A stretch of DNA of 56,105 nucleotides. Origin: an uncultured Clostridia bacterium. Lineage in GTDB: Bacteria; Bacillota; Clostridia; Oscillospirales; Ruminococcaceae. The notes under the pieces were generated by a model that did not search any database, was not told where the DNA came from, and saw nothing but the letters and a program-made list of their open reading frames with translations. A program made the translations under genes and the position numbers. The stretch covers positions 1 to 56,105 of the forward strand of contig CANQLR010000015.1 of NCBI GenBank assembly GCA_947624745.1, read 5' to 3'. Below are positions 43,145 through 51,748 of this stretch, one piece after another (the first letter of the stretch is position 1; each line of letters opens with the position of its first letter).

Positions 43145-44281
43145 ATGGAAATAAACAATTGCGGGTGCTGCGGCGGACTGCCGAACGGCACCAACGTATA
43201 TAACTTCGGCTGCGGCGCGGCCGGCGGAGGCGGTTACGTCATCGGCCCCACCGGGGTCACCGGTCCAGCCGGCCCCGTCGGCGCAAGAGGAGCCACCGGC
43301 GAAGCGGGAGCCCCCGGCGTCACCGGCGCTACGGGTGCAACGGGAGCCACGGGTGCAACAGGCGCAACGGGCGCGGCCGGAGCTGCGGGTCCCACGGGCG
43401 CTGCGGGTCCCGCCGGGGCAACGGGAGCTACGGGAGCGACAGGAGCGACAGGCCCTGCCGGCGCCACCGGCCCCGCAGGAGCCCCCGGACCCGTGGGCGT
43501 GACTGGGGCGACGGGGGCGACAGGTGCGACTGGGGCTACCGGGCCTGAGGGACCTGCGGGTGCTGACGGCGCTACTGGTGCGACGGGTCCGACTGGCGCA
43601 ACTGGGCCTATTGGTCCTACGGGAGCAACTGGTCCTATTGGGCCTATCGGTTCGACCGGAGCAACCGGGCCCACTGGTGCAACTGGTCCGATCGGGCCAA
43701 CTGGTGCTACAGGCCCTGCGGGTGCTGACGGTGCTACGGGAGCTACGGGTGCTGACGGTGTTACTGGTGCGACGGGTACTACTGGTCCTATTGGGCCCAC
43801 CGGCGCAACCGGACCCACTGGGGCTACCGGGCCGACCGGGGCAACCGGTGCCACAGGGGTCACCGGGCCGACCGGGGCTGCGGGGCCCGCGCCTGTCAGC
43901 GCGTTTGCGCAGGTCTACAACACCGCGGCGCAGGCAGTTCCGGCGGGGAGCCCCGTCACCTTTGACAGCACCTCCGCGGCGAACGGGGTGAGCTTCACGA
44001 ACGGCGGGAGCGCCATCACCCTGAACGAGCCGGGGACCTACCTTATTCAACCCTATATCGCGCCGGACGCCGCCGGGAGCTTTGCCGTCGAGCGAAACGG
44101 CGAGCTTGTCGCGGGAGGAACGCTCCCGAACAACGGTAGCGCGGCCTCGGGGCCGGTGGTGATAACTGCGCAGGCGGGCGACACCGTCAGCGTGGTCAAC
44201 ACCGGGACTGCCGCCGCTAACCTTCCTGCGGACGCCGCCGCGCCTAACGCGACGGTGCTGGTGCAGAGGCTGGGGGATTAA
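43145..44281 (+). CDS. Collagen-like Gly-X-Thr repeat protein (BclA-like spore surface protein)
   Basis: 378 residues from the ATG behind ggaggaaaattt. A short Cys/Gly-rich N-terminus ([22 protein letters not shown]) is followed by ~215 residues of uninterrupted Gly-X-Y triplets (GPTG, GATG, GPIG types) and a ~130-residue C-terminal domain ([22 protein letters not shown]...[13 protein letters not shown]...[11 protein letters not shown]) like the trimerising C-terminal domain of BclA. BclA proteins form hair-like filaments on the exosporium with sugars on Thr. The repeats show strong nucleotide-level repetition, so length probably varies between strains. Confidence 0.88.
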   Translation: MEINNCGCCGGLPNGTNVYNFGCGAAGGGGYVIGPTGVTGPAGPVGARGATGEAGAPGVTGATGATGATGATGATGAAGAAGPTGAAGPAGATGATGATGATGPAGATGPAGAPGPVGVTGATGATGATGATGPEGPAGADGATGATGPTGATGPIGPTGATGPIGPIGSTGATGPTGATGPIGPTGATGPAGADGATGATGADGVTGATGTTGPIGPTGATGPTGATGPTGATGATGVTGPTGAAGPAPVSAFAQVYNTAAQAVPAGSPVTFDSTSAANGVSFTNGGSAITLNEPGTYLIQPYIAPDAAGSFAVERNGELVAGGTLPNNGSAASGPVVITAQAGDTVSVVNTGTAAANLPADAAAPNATVLVQRLGD

Positions 44282-44945
44282 GCGGGTTGGTGCGGGGGCG
44301 AAGCCCCGTTGGCGCACGGAGTGCGCCAATGCCGAACGCGCTTGCGCGTTCGGCGGGGCGGCAGCGAAGCTGCCGCCCCGGGGCTTCGCCGCGCGGGGTC
44401 TGCAGGGCGCCCGGTGGGCGAAGCCCGTGTGCGCCTGCGGAGCAGGCGCACCGCCCGCCGAGCAAGCTCGGAGGGCTTGGCGGCAGCTCCGCTGCCGCCC
44501 GGGCTTCGCCCCGGCCGGAGTGCAGCGCCCAAACCGCCTGCCGCCCGCCTTTTGTGCGCAATCGTTTACCTTTGACGTAACTCCGGGCTTCTCTTTGCCT
44601 CGCTCATCGCTCGGCAAATAAGGAGCCGCCGCCCCACTCATAGAGCAACATTCGCATTAACTGCTTAGCTACACCTTCTCTTTGCCTCGCTCGTCGCTCG
44701 GCAAATAGGGGACCCCCGGCGAGGGTCCCCTACGCCAAAACAGTCAACCGGACTGATTTTGGCTACCCTCCTGCGCTCGCTAACGCTTGGGGGAATTTCG
44801 CGACTGCGGTCGCGACAAGGGACTCTGCCCCTCGACCCCGCGGCCTTTTGAGGAAAGGCCGGCGAAACCTTCTCGGTTTGTCTTGCCGAAGGTCGAGCAT
44901 AATCTCTAACCTCTATCCTCTAACCCTCTACCCTCTAAGCGCGCA
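44282..44945. repeat. Hairpin repeat block G
   Basis: About 660 bp without a credible gene. 44305-44395: hairpins with arms GGCGCAC/GTGCGCC, GCCGAACGCG/CGCGTTCGGC and GGCGGCAGC/GCTGCCGCC. 44427-44513: module M5. 44588-44624 and 44672-44708: a direct repeat of ~37 bp beginning CTTCTCTTTGCCTCGCTC. 44712-44732: hairpin GGGACCC/GGGTCCC. 44734-44761: CCAAAACAGTC/GACTGATTTTGG hairpin. 44900-44940: degenerate CTCTAACC-like tandem repeats. The block ends at the -35 box at 44950. Confidence 0.7.
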
Positions 44946-44949
44946 GCGC

Positions 44950-44978
44950 TTGACACCCGCCCTCCCCGGTGCTATAAT
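44950..44978 (+). promoter_or_regulatory. Sigma-A promoter of the gene at 45007
   Basis: TTGACA (44950-44955), 17-bp spacer, TATAAT (44973-44978). Exact consensus, 29 bp before the start codon. Confidence 0.85.
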
Positions 44979-45006
44979 ATCCCCAGACCTGCTTGGAGGC
45001 GATGAA

Positions 45007-45519
45007 ATGTCAAAAAAACCGCTTTCGCCGATCGCGTCATTTAAAATTCGGCTGATAATTTTCTACCTTCTGTCGGTGGTGCTCTGCATATTCTGGCTCG
45101 CCGCCGAGGTCGACATAACCCGCCGGGTGAAGCTTGACCGCATCACCTCGGAAAACGCCCTCGCCGTCGCCGAGAGAGGACTTTCCGACGGCGATACCTC
45201 GGGTATAACCTCCGCCGGCGAGAGGCTTTTAGACTTCTACTCGGTCGCGAAGAGAAATTCCGAACCGGGCAGCGTTCTTGCTGCGCTCCGAAGGGGCTAT
45301 CCCAAGCTCACTCAGGCCCAGCTTGCCGACATCGGCGGGCTCGCGGCGATGATGCTCCAAAGCCCCGAAAGTTTTTCGGGACATTCCGGTGAGCTTTCCC
45401 GGGCCGTGGCGATTATTCATGAAAACGTCGCCCAAAAGGACAGGCGGATATCCGACGAGGCGGCGGAGATCTTCGCGAAGGTGCGCAGTGATCTGTCTTC
45501 GGGGGAGGACTATCAATAA
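45007..45519 (+). CDS. Single-pass membrane protein, unknown function
   Basis: 170 residues from ATG 45007 behind TTGGAGG; the open frame extends further upstream through the promoter and repeats, but that cannot be coding. One TM helix (LIIFYLLSVVLCIFWLAAEV, residues ~17-36), then a helical soluble domain of ~130 residues with no recognised motif. Monocistronic with its own promoter and terminator. Confidence 0.7.
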   Translation: MSKKPLSPIASFKIRLIIFYLLSVVLCIFWLAAEVDITRRVKLDRITSENALAVAERGLSDGDTSGITSAGERLLDFYSVAKRNSEPGSVLAALRRGYPKLTQAQLADIGGLAAMMLQSPESFSGHSGELSRAVAIIHENVAQKDRRISDEAAEIFAKVRSDLSSGEDYQ

Positions 45520-45523
45520 AATC

Positions 45524-45557
45524 AGCCGATTGCAGGCTTTTGCAGTCGGCTTTTTTT
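45524..45557 (+). terminator. Terminator after the gene at 45007
   Basis: AGCCGA.TGCA (45524-45534) pairs with TGCA.TCGGCT (45541-45551), followed by TTTTTTT. Confidence 0.85.
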
Positions 45558-45586
45558 GTGCGCTGTTACAAAACGCGCGGGTTTGA

Positions 45587-45615
45587 TTGACTTTTTCGGC
45601 GGACTATATTATAAT
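45587..45615 (+). promoter_or_regulatory. Sigma-A promoter of the yfcE-like/adhE unit
   Basis: TTGACT (45587-45592), 17-bp spacer, TATAAT (45610-45615), 32 bp upstream of the ATG at 45647. Confidence 0.75.
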
Positions 45616-45646
45616 AATGAATAATAAGCAAGAGGGCGGTGAGAAT

Positions 45647-46183
45647 ATGAAATTGGCGATCGCTTCGGATATACACGGCTCTAAGACCTGCTGCGCGGCG
45701 CTTTTGGAGAGGTTTGAGCGCTCCGGCGCAGAAAAGCTCCTTCTTTTGGGGGATATCCTGTACCACGGCCCCCGGAACGGACTCTGCGACGGCTACGACC
45801 CCAAGGCCGTGGCGGATTTGCTTAACGCTTACGCCGACAGGATCATATGTATAAAGGGCAACTGCGACAGCGAGGTCGACCAGATGGTCCTCGATTTCCC
45901 GATAATGAGCGAGACGGCGCTTATCTTTAACGGCGGCGTGACCGCCCTCGCGATACACGGGCACAGGGGCATGGACAGCCTCCCGCTTAAGGGCGTGAGC
46001 ATAGTCTTTTCGGGGCATACGCATATCCCCGACAACACAGTCAGGGGCGGCGTTATCTATGCCAACCCCGGCTCGGTATCCATCCCGAAAAACGGCACGC
46101 CCAAGGGGTTCATACTTTGGGAGAACGGCGCCCTCAATTGGACGTCCCTTGAGGGCGATCGGTACGGCAGCCGCGATATTTAA
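45647..46183 (+). CDS. YfcE/MJ0936-type metallophosphodiesterase
   Basis: 178 residues. MKLAIASDIHGS, LLLGDILYHGPRNG, KGNCDSEVD, LAIHGH and SGHTHIPD are the five metal-binding motifs of calcineurin-like phosphoesterases in YfcE order. YfcE proteins hydrolyse small phosphodiesters in vitro; the physiological substrate is unsettled. The ATG at 45647 is chosen for the upstream ggcggtgag; an earlier in-frame ATG at 45617 lacks a site. adhE follows after 33 bp. Confidence 0.9.
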   Translation: MKLAIASDIHGSKTCCAALLERFERSGAEKLLLLGDILYHGPRNGLCDGYDPKAVADLLNAYADRIICIKGNCDSEVDQMVLDFPIMSETALIFNGGVTALAIHGHRGMDSLPLKGVSIVFSGHTHIPDNTVRGGVIYANPGSVSIPKNGTPKGFILWENGALNWTSLEGDRYGSRDI

Positions 46184-46216
46184 GTCTCTTTTATAATTTT
46201 ATATAGGAGGATATAT

Positions 46217-48835
46217 ATGGAAAAAAGAATCTATGAAACCGTCGACAGCGTTAAAAAGCTTGAATCGCTGATCGGCAGGGTGCGCAAGGCTCAGGCCAAA
46301 TTTGCGGAATTCTCTCAGGCCGAGGTCGACAAAATTTTCCTTGCCGCCGCGACGGCCGCCAACCGGCAGAGGATACCGCTCGCCAAGCTTGCCGTCGAGG
46401 AGACCGGCATGGGCGTTGTGGAGGACAAGGTCATCAAAAACCATTACGCCTCCGAGTATATCTACAACCAGTATAAGGACTTCAAGACCTGCGGCGTCAT
46501 CGAGGAGGACGTCTCGGGCGGCATGAAAAAGGTCGCCGAGCCCATAGGCGTCATCGCGGCGGTCATTCCCACCACCAACCCGACCTCCACCGCCATCTTC
46601 AAGACCCTTATCTCGCTAAAGACCCGAAACGGCATCATAATCTCCCCTCACCCGAGGGCGAAAAAGTCGACCATCGAGGCGGCGCGGATAGTTTTGGAGG
46701 CCGCCGTCGAGGCCGGAGCCCCGGAGGACATCATCGGCTGGATAGACGTCCCGACCCTTGAAATGACCACGCTTCTGATGCGCGAGGCGGACATTATCCT
46801 CGCCACGGGCGGCGCGGGAATGGTAAAATCCGCCTATTCGAGCGGCAAGCCCGCCCTCGGTGTCGGCGCGGGCAACACCCCCGCGATCATCGACGACTCC
46901 GCCGACGTAAAACTTGCGGTAAATTCAATAATTCACTCAAAAACTTTCGACAACGGCATGATCTGCGCCTCCGAGCAGTCGGTCATCGTTCTTGACGGCG
47001 TTTACGACGAGGTCAAGGAGGAATTTTCCCGCCGCGGCTGCCACTTCTTAAGCCCCGAGGAGACCGACATGGTCCGCCATACGATGATCATAAACGGCGC
47101 TCTGAACGCGAAGATCGTCGGCCAGCGTGCCCCGAAGATAGCCGAGCTCTGCGGCTTCACCGTCCCCGCCGCCACCAAAATTCTTATCGGCGAGGTCGAG
47201 AGCGTCGATCTTTCGGAGGAATTCGCCCACGAAAAGCTTTCGCCGGTCTTGGCAATGTATCGCGCAAAGAGCATCAAGGACGCCTTCAAAAAGGCCGAGC
47301 GGCTTATCGCCGACGGCGGCTTCGGGCATACTTCCTCGATTTATCTCAACGTGCAGACCGAGCAGGCAAAGCTCAACGAATTTGCCGAGAGAATGAAGAC
47401 CTGCCGCATTCTGGTGAACACCCCCTCCTCGCAGGGCGGCATAGGAGACCTCTACAACTTCCGCCTCGCGCCGTCGCTGACCCTCGGCTGCGGCTCGTGG
47501 GGAGGCAACTCGGTGTCCGACAACGTCGGCGTGAAGCACCTTCTGAACATAAAGACAGTCGCCGAAAGGAGAGAGAACATGCTCTGGTTCCGCGCACCCG
47601 AAAAGGTATACATCAAAAAAGGCTGCCTGCCCACGGCGATGAACGAGCTTAAGGAAATGGGCAAAAAGCGCGCGTTCGTCGTCACCGACAGCTTCCTCTA
47701 CAAAAACGGCTACGCAAAGCCGATAACCGACAAGCTTGAAGAGCTCGGCATCGCCTACACCTGCTTCTTCGACGTCGAGCCCGACCCCACCCTTGCCTCG
47801 GCAAAGGCGGGAGCAAAGGCAATGACCAGCTTCGAGCCCGACCTTATAATCGCTCTGGGCGGCGGCTCGGCGATGGACGCCGGAAAGATAATGTGGGTCC
47901 TTTACGAGCACCCCGAGGCGGACTTCGCGGACATGGCGATGAGATTTTCGGACATCAGAAAGAGGGTATACAAGTTCCCGCACATGGGCGAGAAGGCCTA
48001 CTTCGTCGCGGTGCCGACCTCTGCCGGCACGGGCTCCGAGGTAACACCCTTCGCGGTCATCACCGACGAGACTACCGGGGTGAAATATCCCCTTGCCGAC
48101 TATGAGCTTCTGCCCGACATGGCGATAATCGACACCGATTTCCACATGTCGGCTCCCAAGGGGCTTACCTCTGCTTCCGGCATCGACGCCGTCACCCACG
48201 CCCTCGAGGCCTACGCCTCGGTCATGGCGACCGATTTCACCGACGGCCTCGCGCTTCAGGCTCTGAAAATAATCTTCGAGTACCTCCCGAGGGCCTATGA
48301 AAACGGCTCCGACGTTGAGGCGAGGGAGAAGATGGCCAACGCCGCGACCATGGCGGGCATGGCGTTTGCGAACGCGTTCTTGGGGGTGTGTCACTCGATG
48401 GCGCACAAGCTCGGCGCGTATCATCACATCGCGCACGGCGTTGCAAACGCGCTTCTGATAGACGAAGTCATCCGCTTCAACTCGGCCGAGGTCCCCGCGA
48501 AGATGGGCACCTTCCCGCAGTACGCCTATCCTCACGCGCTTGAAAGATACGCCGAGATCGCCGATTCTCTGGGCCTCAAGGGCAGTAACGACAGGGCGAA
48601 GGTCGAAAGCCTCATCAAGGCGATAGACGAGCTCAAGGCGAAGATAGGCATAAAGCCGACCATCAAGGACTATGTGCCGGACGAGAATAAGTTCCTCGAA
48701 ACGCTCGACGAAATGGTCGAGAACGCCTTCGACGACCAGTGCACCGGCGCGAACCCGAGGTACCCGCTTATGAGCGAGATCAAAAAAATGTATCTTAACG
48801 CATATTACGGCAAAAAATGGACGGAGGAGGAGTAA
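46217..48835 (+). CDS. adhE: Bifunctional aldehyde-alcohol dehydrogenase AdhE
   Basis: 872 residues, normal length. The N-terminal acetaldehyde dehydrogenase domain (residues ~1-440) has IPTTNPTSTAIFK, GVGAGNTPAIIDD and FDNGMICASEQS with the catalytic Cys. The C-terminal iron-dependent alcohol dehydrogenase (~450-872) has ALGGGSAMDAGKIMW, VPTSAGTGSEVTPFAVI and CHSMAHKLGAYHHIAHG with the metal-binding His residues. It reduces acetyl-CoA to ethanol in two NADH-dependent steps and forms spirosomes. Start behind taggagg. Followed two bases later by the APH-fold kinase gene. Confidence 0.97.
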   Translation: MEKRIYETVDSVKKLESLIGRVRKAQAKFAEFSQAEVDKIFLAAATAANRQRIPLAKLAVEETGMGVVEDKVIKNHYASEYIYNQYKDFKTCGVIEEDVSGGMKKVAEPIGVIAAVIPTTNPTSTAIFKTLISLKTRNGIIISPHPRAKKSTIEAARIVLEAAVEAGAPEDIIGWIDVPTLEMTTLLMREADIILATGGAGMVKSAYSSGKPALGVGAGNTPAIIDDSADVKLAVNSIIHSKTFDNGMICASEQSVIVLDGVYDEVKEEFSRRGCHFLSPEETDMVRHTMIINGALNAKIVGQRAPKIAELCGFTVPAATKILIGEVESVDLSEEFAHEKLSPVLAMYRAKSIKDAFKKAERLIADGGFGHTSSIYLNVQTEQAKLNEFAERMKTCRILVNTPSSQGGIGDLYNFRLAPSLTLGCGSWGGNSVSDNVGVKHLLNIKTVAERRENMLWFRAPEKVYIKKGCLPTAMNELKEMGKKRAFVVTDSFLYKNGYAKPITDKLEELGIAYTCFFDVEPDPTLASAKAGAKAMTSFEPDLIIALGGGSAMDAGKIMWVLYEHPEADFADMAMRFSDIRKRVYKFPHMGEKAYFVAVPTSAGTGSEVTPFAVITDETTGVKYPLADYELLPDMAIIDTDFHMSAPKGLTSASGIDAVTHALEAYASVMATDFTDGLALQALKIIFEYLPRAYENGSDVEAREKMANAATMAGMAFANAFLGVCHSMAHKLGAYHHIAHGVANALLIDEVIRFNSAEVPAKMGTFPQYAYPHALERYAEIADSLGLKGSNDRAKVESLIKAIDELKAKIGIKPTIKDYVPDENKFLETLDEMVENAFDDQCTGANPRYPLMSEIKKMYLNAYYGKKWTEEE

Positions 48836-48837
48836 TT

Positions 48838-49587
48838 ATGGATCTTTCCAACATCATAGCCGAGCGCCCGACAAAAACGGTCTACCGCGACGGCGGCCGC
48901 TGCATAAAGCTCTTTGCCGAGGGCTACAGCAAGGCGAATATCTTAAACGAAGCGCTGAACCAGGCGCGCATCGAAGAGACCGGGCTTCCGATACCGAAGC
49001 TTTTGGAGGTCACCATGATAAACGGCCGCTGGGCAATAGTTTCGGAGTATATCGAGGGGAAGACGCTCCAGCAACTCATGGACGAAAACCCCGAAAAGAA
49101 GCAGGAATATCTTGAGCTTTTGGTCGACATTCAGGTCGAGATACAGTCAAAGACCTGCCCCATGCTCAACAAGCTCAAGGACAAGATGAACTCGAAGATC
49201 TCTCAGGCCCGCCTCGACGCGACCACGAGATACGAGCTCCACGTCCGCCTCGATGGAATGCCGAAGCACAACAAGGTCTGCCACGGCGACTTCAACCCCT
49301 CGAATGTCATCATCACCGACGACGGAAAGTGGTACGTCATCGACTGGGCGCACGCCACGCAGGGCAACGCCTCGGCCGACGCCGCAAGGACATACCTTCT
49401 GTTCTGCCTCTCGGGAGAATACGAGACCGCAAAGAGATACCTCGACCTGTTCTGCTTAAAATCCGACACCGCGCGGCAGTACGTCCAGAAGTGGATGCCG
49501 ATAGTCGCGGCCTCGCAGTCGGTAAAGGAAAAGGAAAAGGAAAGAGAGTTCCTCCTCAACTGGGTGAACGTCGTCGATTACGAGTAA
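48838..49587 (+). CDS. Aminoglycoside phosphotransferase-fold kinase
   Basis: 249 residues from ATG 48838 (ggaggaggag upstream), two bases after the adhE stop. APH/choline-kinase fold: the catalytic loop HGDFNPSNVII carries the catalytic Asp and metal-binding Asn, and YVIDWAHATQGN carries the metal-binding Asp that replaces DFG. N-lobe with a Lys-containing RCIKLFAEG. A linked role in small-molecule or protein phosphorylation is likely rather than antibiotic resistance, given the housekeeping context. Substrate unknown. Confidence 0.82.
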   Translation: MDLSNIIAERPTKTVYRDGGRCIKLFAEGYSKANILNEALNQARIEETGLPIPKLLEVTMINGRWAIVSEYIEGKTLQQLMDENPEKKQEYLELLVDIQVEIQSKTCPMLNKLKDKMNSKISQARLDATTRYELHVRLDGMPKHNKVCHGDFNPSNVIITDDGKWYVIDWAHATQGNASADAARTYLLFCLSGEYETAKRYLDLFCLKSDTARQYVQKWMPIVAASQSVKEKEKEREFLLNWVNVVDYE

Positions 49588-49590
49588 GCC

Positions 49591-50601
49591 ATGATAGTTA
49601 TTTTGAAACGCGACCCCGACAAGGCGCAGCTCCGCTCGCTTATGACCTGGCTCGAATCGAAGGGCGTGAGCGTACACACCACCGTCGGCGCGCAGCAAAC
49701 GATACTCGGGCTGGTCGGCGACACCTCGGCCATAGATATCGACCTCATTTCGGCTCTCGATATCGTCGAGGCTGTTCGCCGCGTTCAGGAGCCCTATAAA
49801 AACGCAAACAGAAAATTCCACCCGCAGGACACCGTCGTCACCGTAAAGGGGGTAAGTATCGGCGGGGGGAGGCTCGCCGTGCTGGCGGGGCCCGGCGCGG
49901 TCGAGAGCAGGGAACAAATAGTCTCCCTTTCCGAGCGCTTAAAGGCCGCCGGAGCGGACATCTTATGGGGCGGGGCGTATAAGTCCCGCTCCTCTCCCTA
50001 TTCCTTCCAGGGGCTTCGGGCCGAGGGGGTAAAATATCTCTGCGAGGCGGGAAGTCTCTGCGGGCTCCCCGTCGCGGCCGAGCTTGCCGACATCTCGCAG
50101 GCCGAGGAGCTCAAGGATGTCGACATCATCATCGTCGGCGCAAGGAACATGCGAAACTACGAGCTTTTACGCTTCCTCGGCGGGATAAATAAGCCGGTGA
50201 TACTTAAGCGCGCGGTCTCGGCGACATACGAGGAACTTCTGATGAGCGCCGAATACATAATGTCCGCCGGCAACCCCGAGGTGATACTCTGCGAGCGGGG
50301 GATACGCACCTTCGAGCCTCATACGAGCTTCACCTTCGACATCTCGGCGATACCCGTATTAAAGCAGCTCTCGCATCTTCCGGTGATAGCCGACCCCTGC
50401 TATGCGGCGGGGAGCTACAGCCTGGCCGAGCCTCTTTCCGAGGCAGCCGCGGCGGCGGGCGCGGACGGGCTTCTTCTGGTCGTGAACGCAGACCCCGCGC
50501 ACGCTTTGTGCGACGGGCCGCTCTCAATAAAGGTCGAGGGCTTTGAAAAAACAGTCAAAAAGGTGAGAAGGATAGAAAAAACGCGCTTGGAAAGCGACTG
50601 A
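49591..50601 (+). CDS. DAHP synthase-like protein (AroF type I-beta) lacking metal ligands
   Basis: 336 residues, colinear with Thermotoga-type DAHP synthases including the N-terminal ferredoxin-like domain (residues 1-70). Substrate-binding segments are kept: GGAYKSRSSPYSFQG, IIVGARNMRNYELL, VILKRAVSATYEE and VILCERGIRTFE. But metal ligands are not: Cys of GPCxVE is Gly102 (AGPGAVES), His of DPSH is Tyr271 (DPCYAAG), Glu of VEVH is Val297 (LLLVVN); only Asp308 (CDG) remains. DAHP synthases need the metal, so activity is doubtful; it may be a regulatory or repurposed paralogue. Start three bases after the kinase stop; pheA-like gene follows after 13 bp. Confidence 0.85.
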   Translation: MIVILKRDPDKAQLRSLMTWLESKGVSVHTTVGAQQTILGLVGDTSAIDIDLISALDIVEAVRRVQEPYKNANRKFHPQDTVVTVKGVSIGGGRLAVLAGPGAVESREQIVSLSERLKAAGADILWGGAYKSRSSPYSFQGLRAEGVKYLCEAGSLCGLPVAAELADISQAEELKDVDIIIVGARNMRNYELLRFLGGINKPVILKRAVSATYEELLMSAEYIMSAGNPEVILCERGIRTFEPHTSFTFDISAIPVLKQLSHLPVIADPCYAAGSYSLAEPLSEAAAAAGADGLLLVVNADPAHALCDGPLSIKVEGFEKTVKKVRRIEKTRLESD

Positions 50602-50614
50602 CGGGGGCGAGGAC

Positions 50615-51748
50615 ATGGCGATTGACGAGATAAGAAAAGAGATAGACGAGCTCGACCGGGAGCTTTTGCCGATAATTTTAAAGAGAATGGAGCTTTCGGC
50701 AAAGGCTTCGGAGGAAAGCGGATTAAGCCCCGCCGAGATAAAGGGGCGGGAGCGGGAGATGCTTAAGTGGGCGACCGAGCGCGGCGGCGACATGGAGCCG
50801 TACATACACCGCTTTTACAGCTCGCTGTTCGAACTCGGGCGGGCATACCGCGAATGCCGCGACCCCGGAAGCACCAAGGTGAGAAAAATGCTCGCCGAGG
50901 TGCTTGAAAAGGACTTCGGCGAATTTCCGCAGAGCGGCACCGTCGCCGTTCAGGGGGTCGAGGGCGCAAATTCGCAGATGGCGGCGGACAGCCTCTTTCC
51001 GCGCGGAAACCTCATGTTCTTCAAGAGCTTCGAGGCGGTCTTCGACGCCGTGGAGAGCGGGCTTTGCCGCTTCGGCGTGATACCGATAGAAAACTCCTCG
51101 AACGGCTCGGTGAGGGCGGCGTACGAGCTTTTAAACCGCAAAAACGTCAGCATAGTAAAGTCCACACGGCTCTGCATACGCCACGAGCTTTTGGCTAAGC
51201 CGGGCACCAAGCTCAGCGATATCCGCGAGATTCGCTCCCACGAGCAGGCGCTCGGGCAGTGCTCCGAGTTTCTAAAGAGCCTCGGCGGGAAGGTCTCGGT
51301 CGTTCCCTGCGCGAACACCGCCATGGCGGCCGAGCTTGCCTCGCGTTCCGAATTCGGCGACATCGCGGCGATCGCCTCCCACCCCGCCTGCGAGCTCTAC
51401 GGGCTTGTGCCGATCGCCGAAAATATCCAGAACAGCGACAACAACTACACCCGCTTCATCTGCATTTCCAAGGAGCGGGAGATATACCCCGGCGCGGACA
51501 GGATAAGCCTGATCCTCGCCCTAAAGCACCGCCCCGGCGCGCTCTACGAGATACTTGCGCGGCTGACCGCGCTCGAGATAAACCTTATAAAGCTCGAGAG
51601 CTGCCCCATCGTCGGCCACGATTTCGAGTTCATGTTCTTCTTCGAGATGCAGGGCTCGGTCCGCGACCCGAGAGTTGCGGCCATGCTCGAAACGCTTGAG
51701 CAGACCTGCGAGAGCTTCAAGTTCTTGGGAAACTATGCGGAAAGCTGA
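50615..51748 (+). CDS. pheA: Chorismate mutase/prephenate dehydratase (P-protein)
   Basis: 377 residues: AroQ chorismate mutase (~1-85), prephenate dehydratase (~107-285), ACT domain (~297-370). The two domains would make phenylpyruvate from chorismate. The dehydratase TRF motif (NYTRFICIS, 279-281) and ENSSNGSV are present. In the mutase, Arg7 and Arg24 match E. coli Arg11 and Arg28, but Lys39 falls on a Ser/Glu stretch (ASEESG) and Asp48 is not apparent. In ACT, the Phe-binding motifs GALV and ESRP read GALY and ESCP. Start behind ggggcgagg. So dehydratase activity looks sound while mutase activity and feedback inhibition are doubtful. Confidence 0.9.
   Translation: MAIDEIRKEIDELDRELLPIILKRMELSAKASEESGLSPAEIKGREREMLKWATERGGDMEPYIHRFYSSLFELGRAYRECRDPGSTKVRKMLAEVLEKDFGEFPQSGTVAVQGVEGANSQMAADSLFPRGNLMFFKSFEAVFDAVESGLCRFGVIPIENSSNGSVRAAYELLNRKNVSIVKSTRLCIRHELLAKPGTKLSDIREIRSHEQALGQCSEFLKSLGGKVSVVPCANTAMAAELASRSEFGDIAAIASHPACELYGLVPIAENIQNSDNNYTRFICISKEREIYPGADRISLILALKHRPGALYEILARLTALEINLIKLESCPIVGHDFEFMFFFEMQGSVRDPRVAAMLETLEQTCESFKFLGNYAES

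Noticed and set aside
43145-43890. Periodic repeats as a CRISPR array
   Set aside because: The period is 9-18 bp and matches Gly-X-Y codons; no spacers of constant length.
43127-44641. 504-codon antisense frame opposite the collagen-like gene
   Set aside because: A by-product of the periodic Gly codon pattern; extends into repeat block G.
44848-45006. Longer N-terminus for the membrane protein at 45007
   Set aside because: The extension crosses the -35/-10 boxes and tandem repeats; a strong TTGGAGG site precedes 45007.
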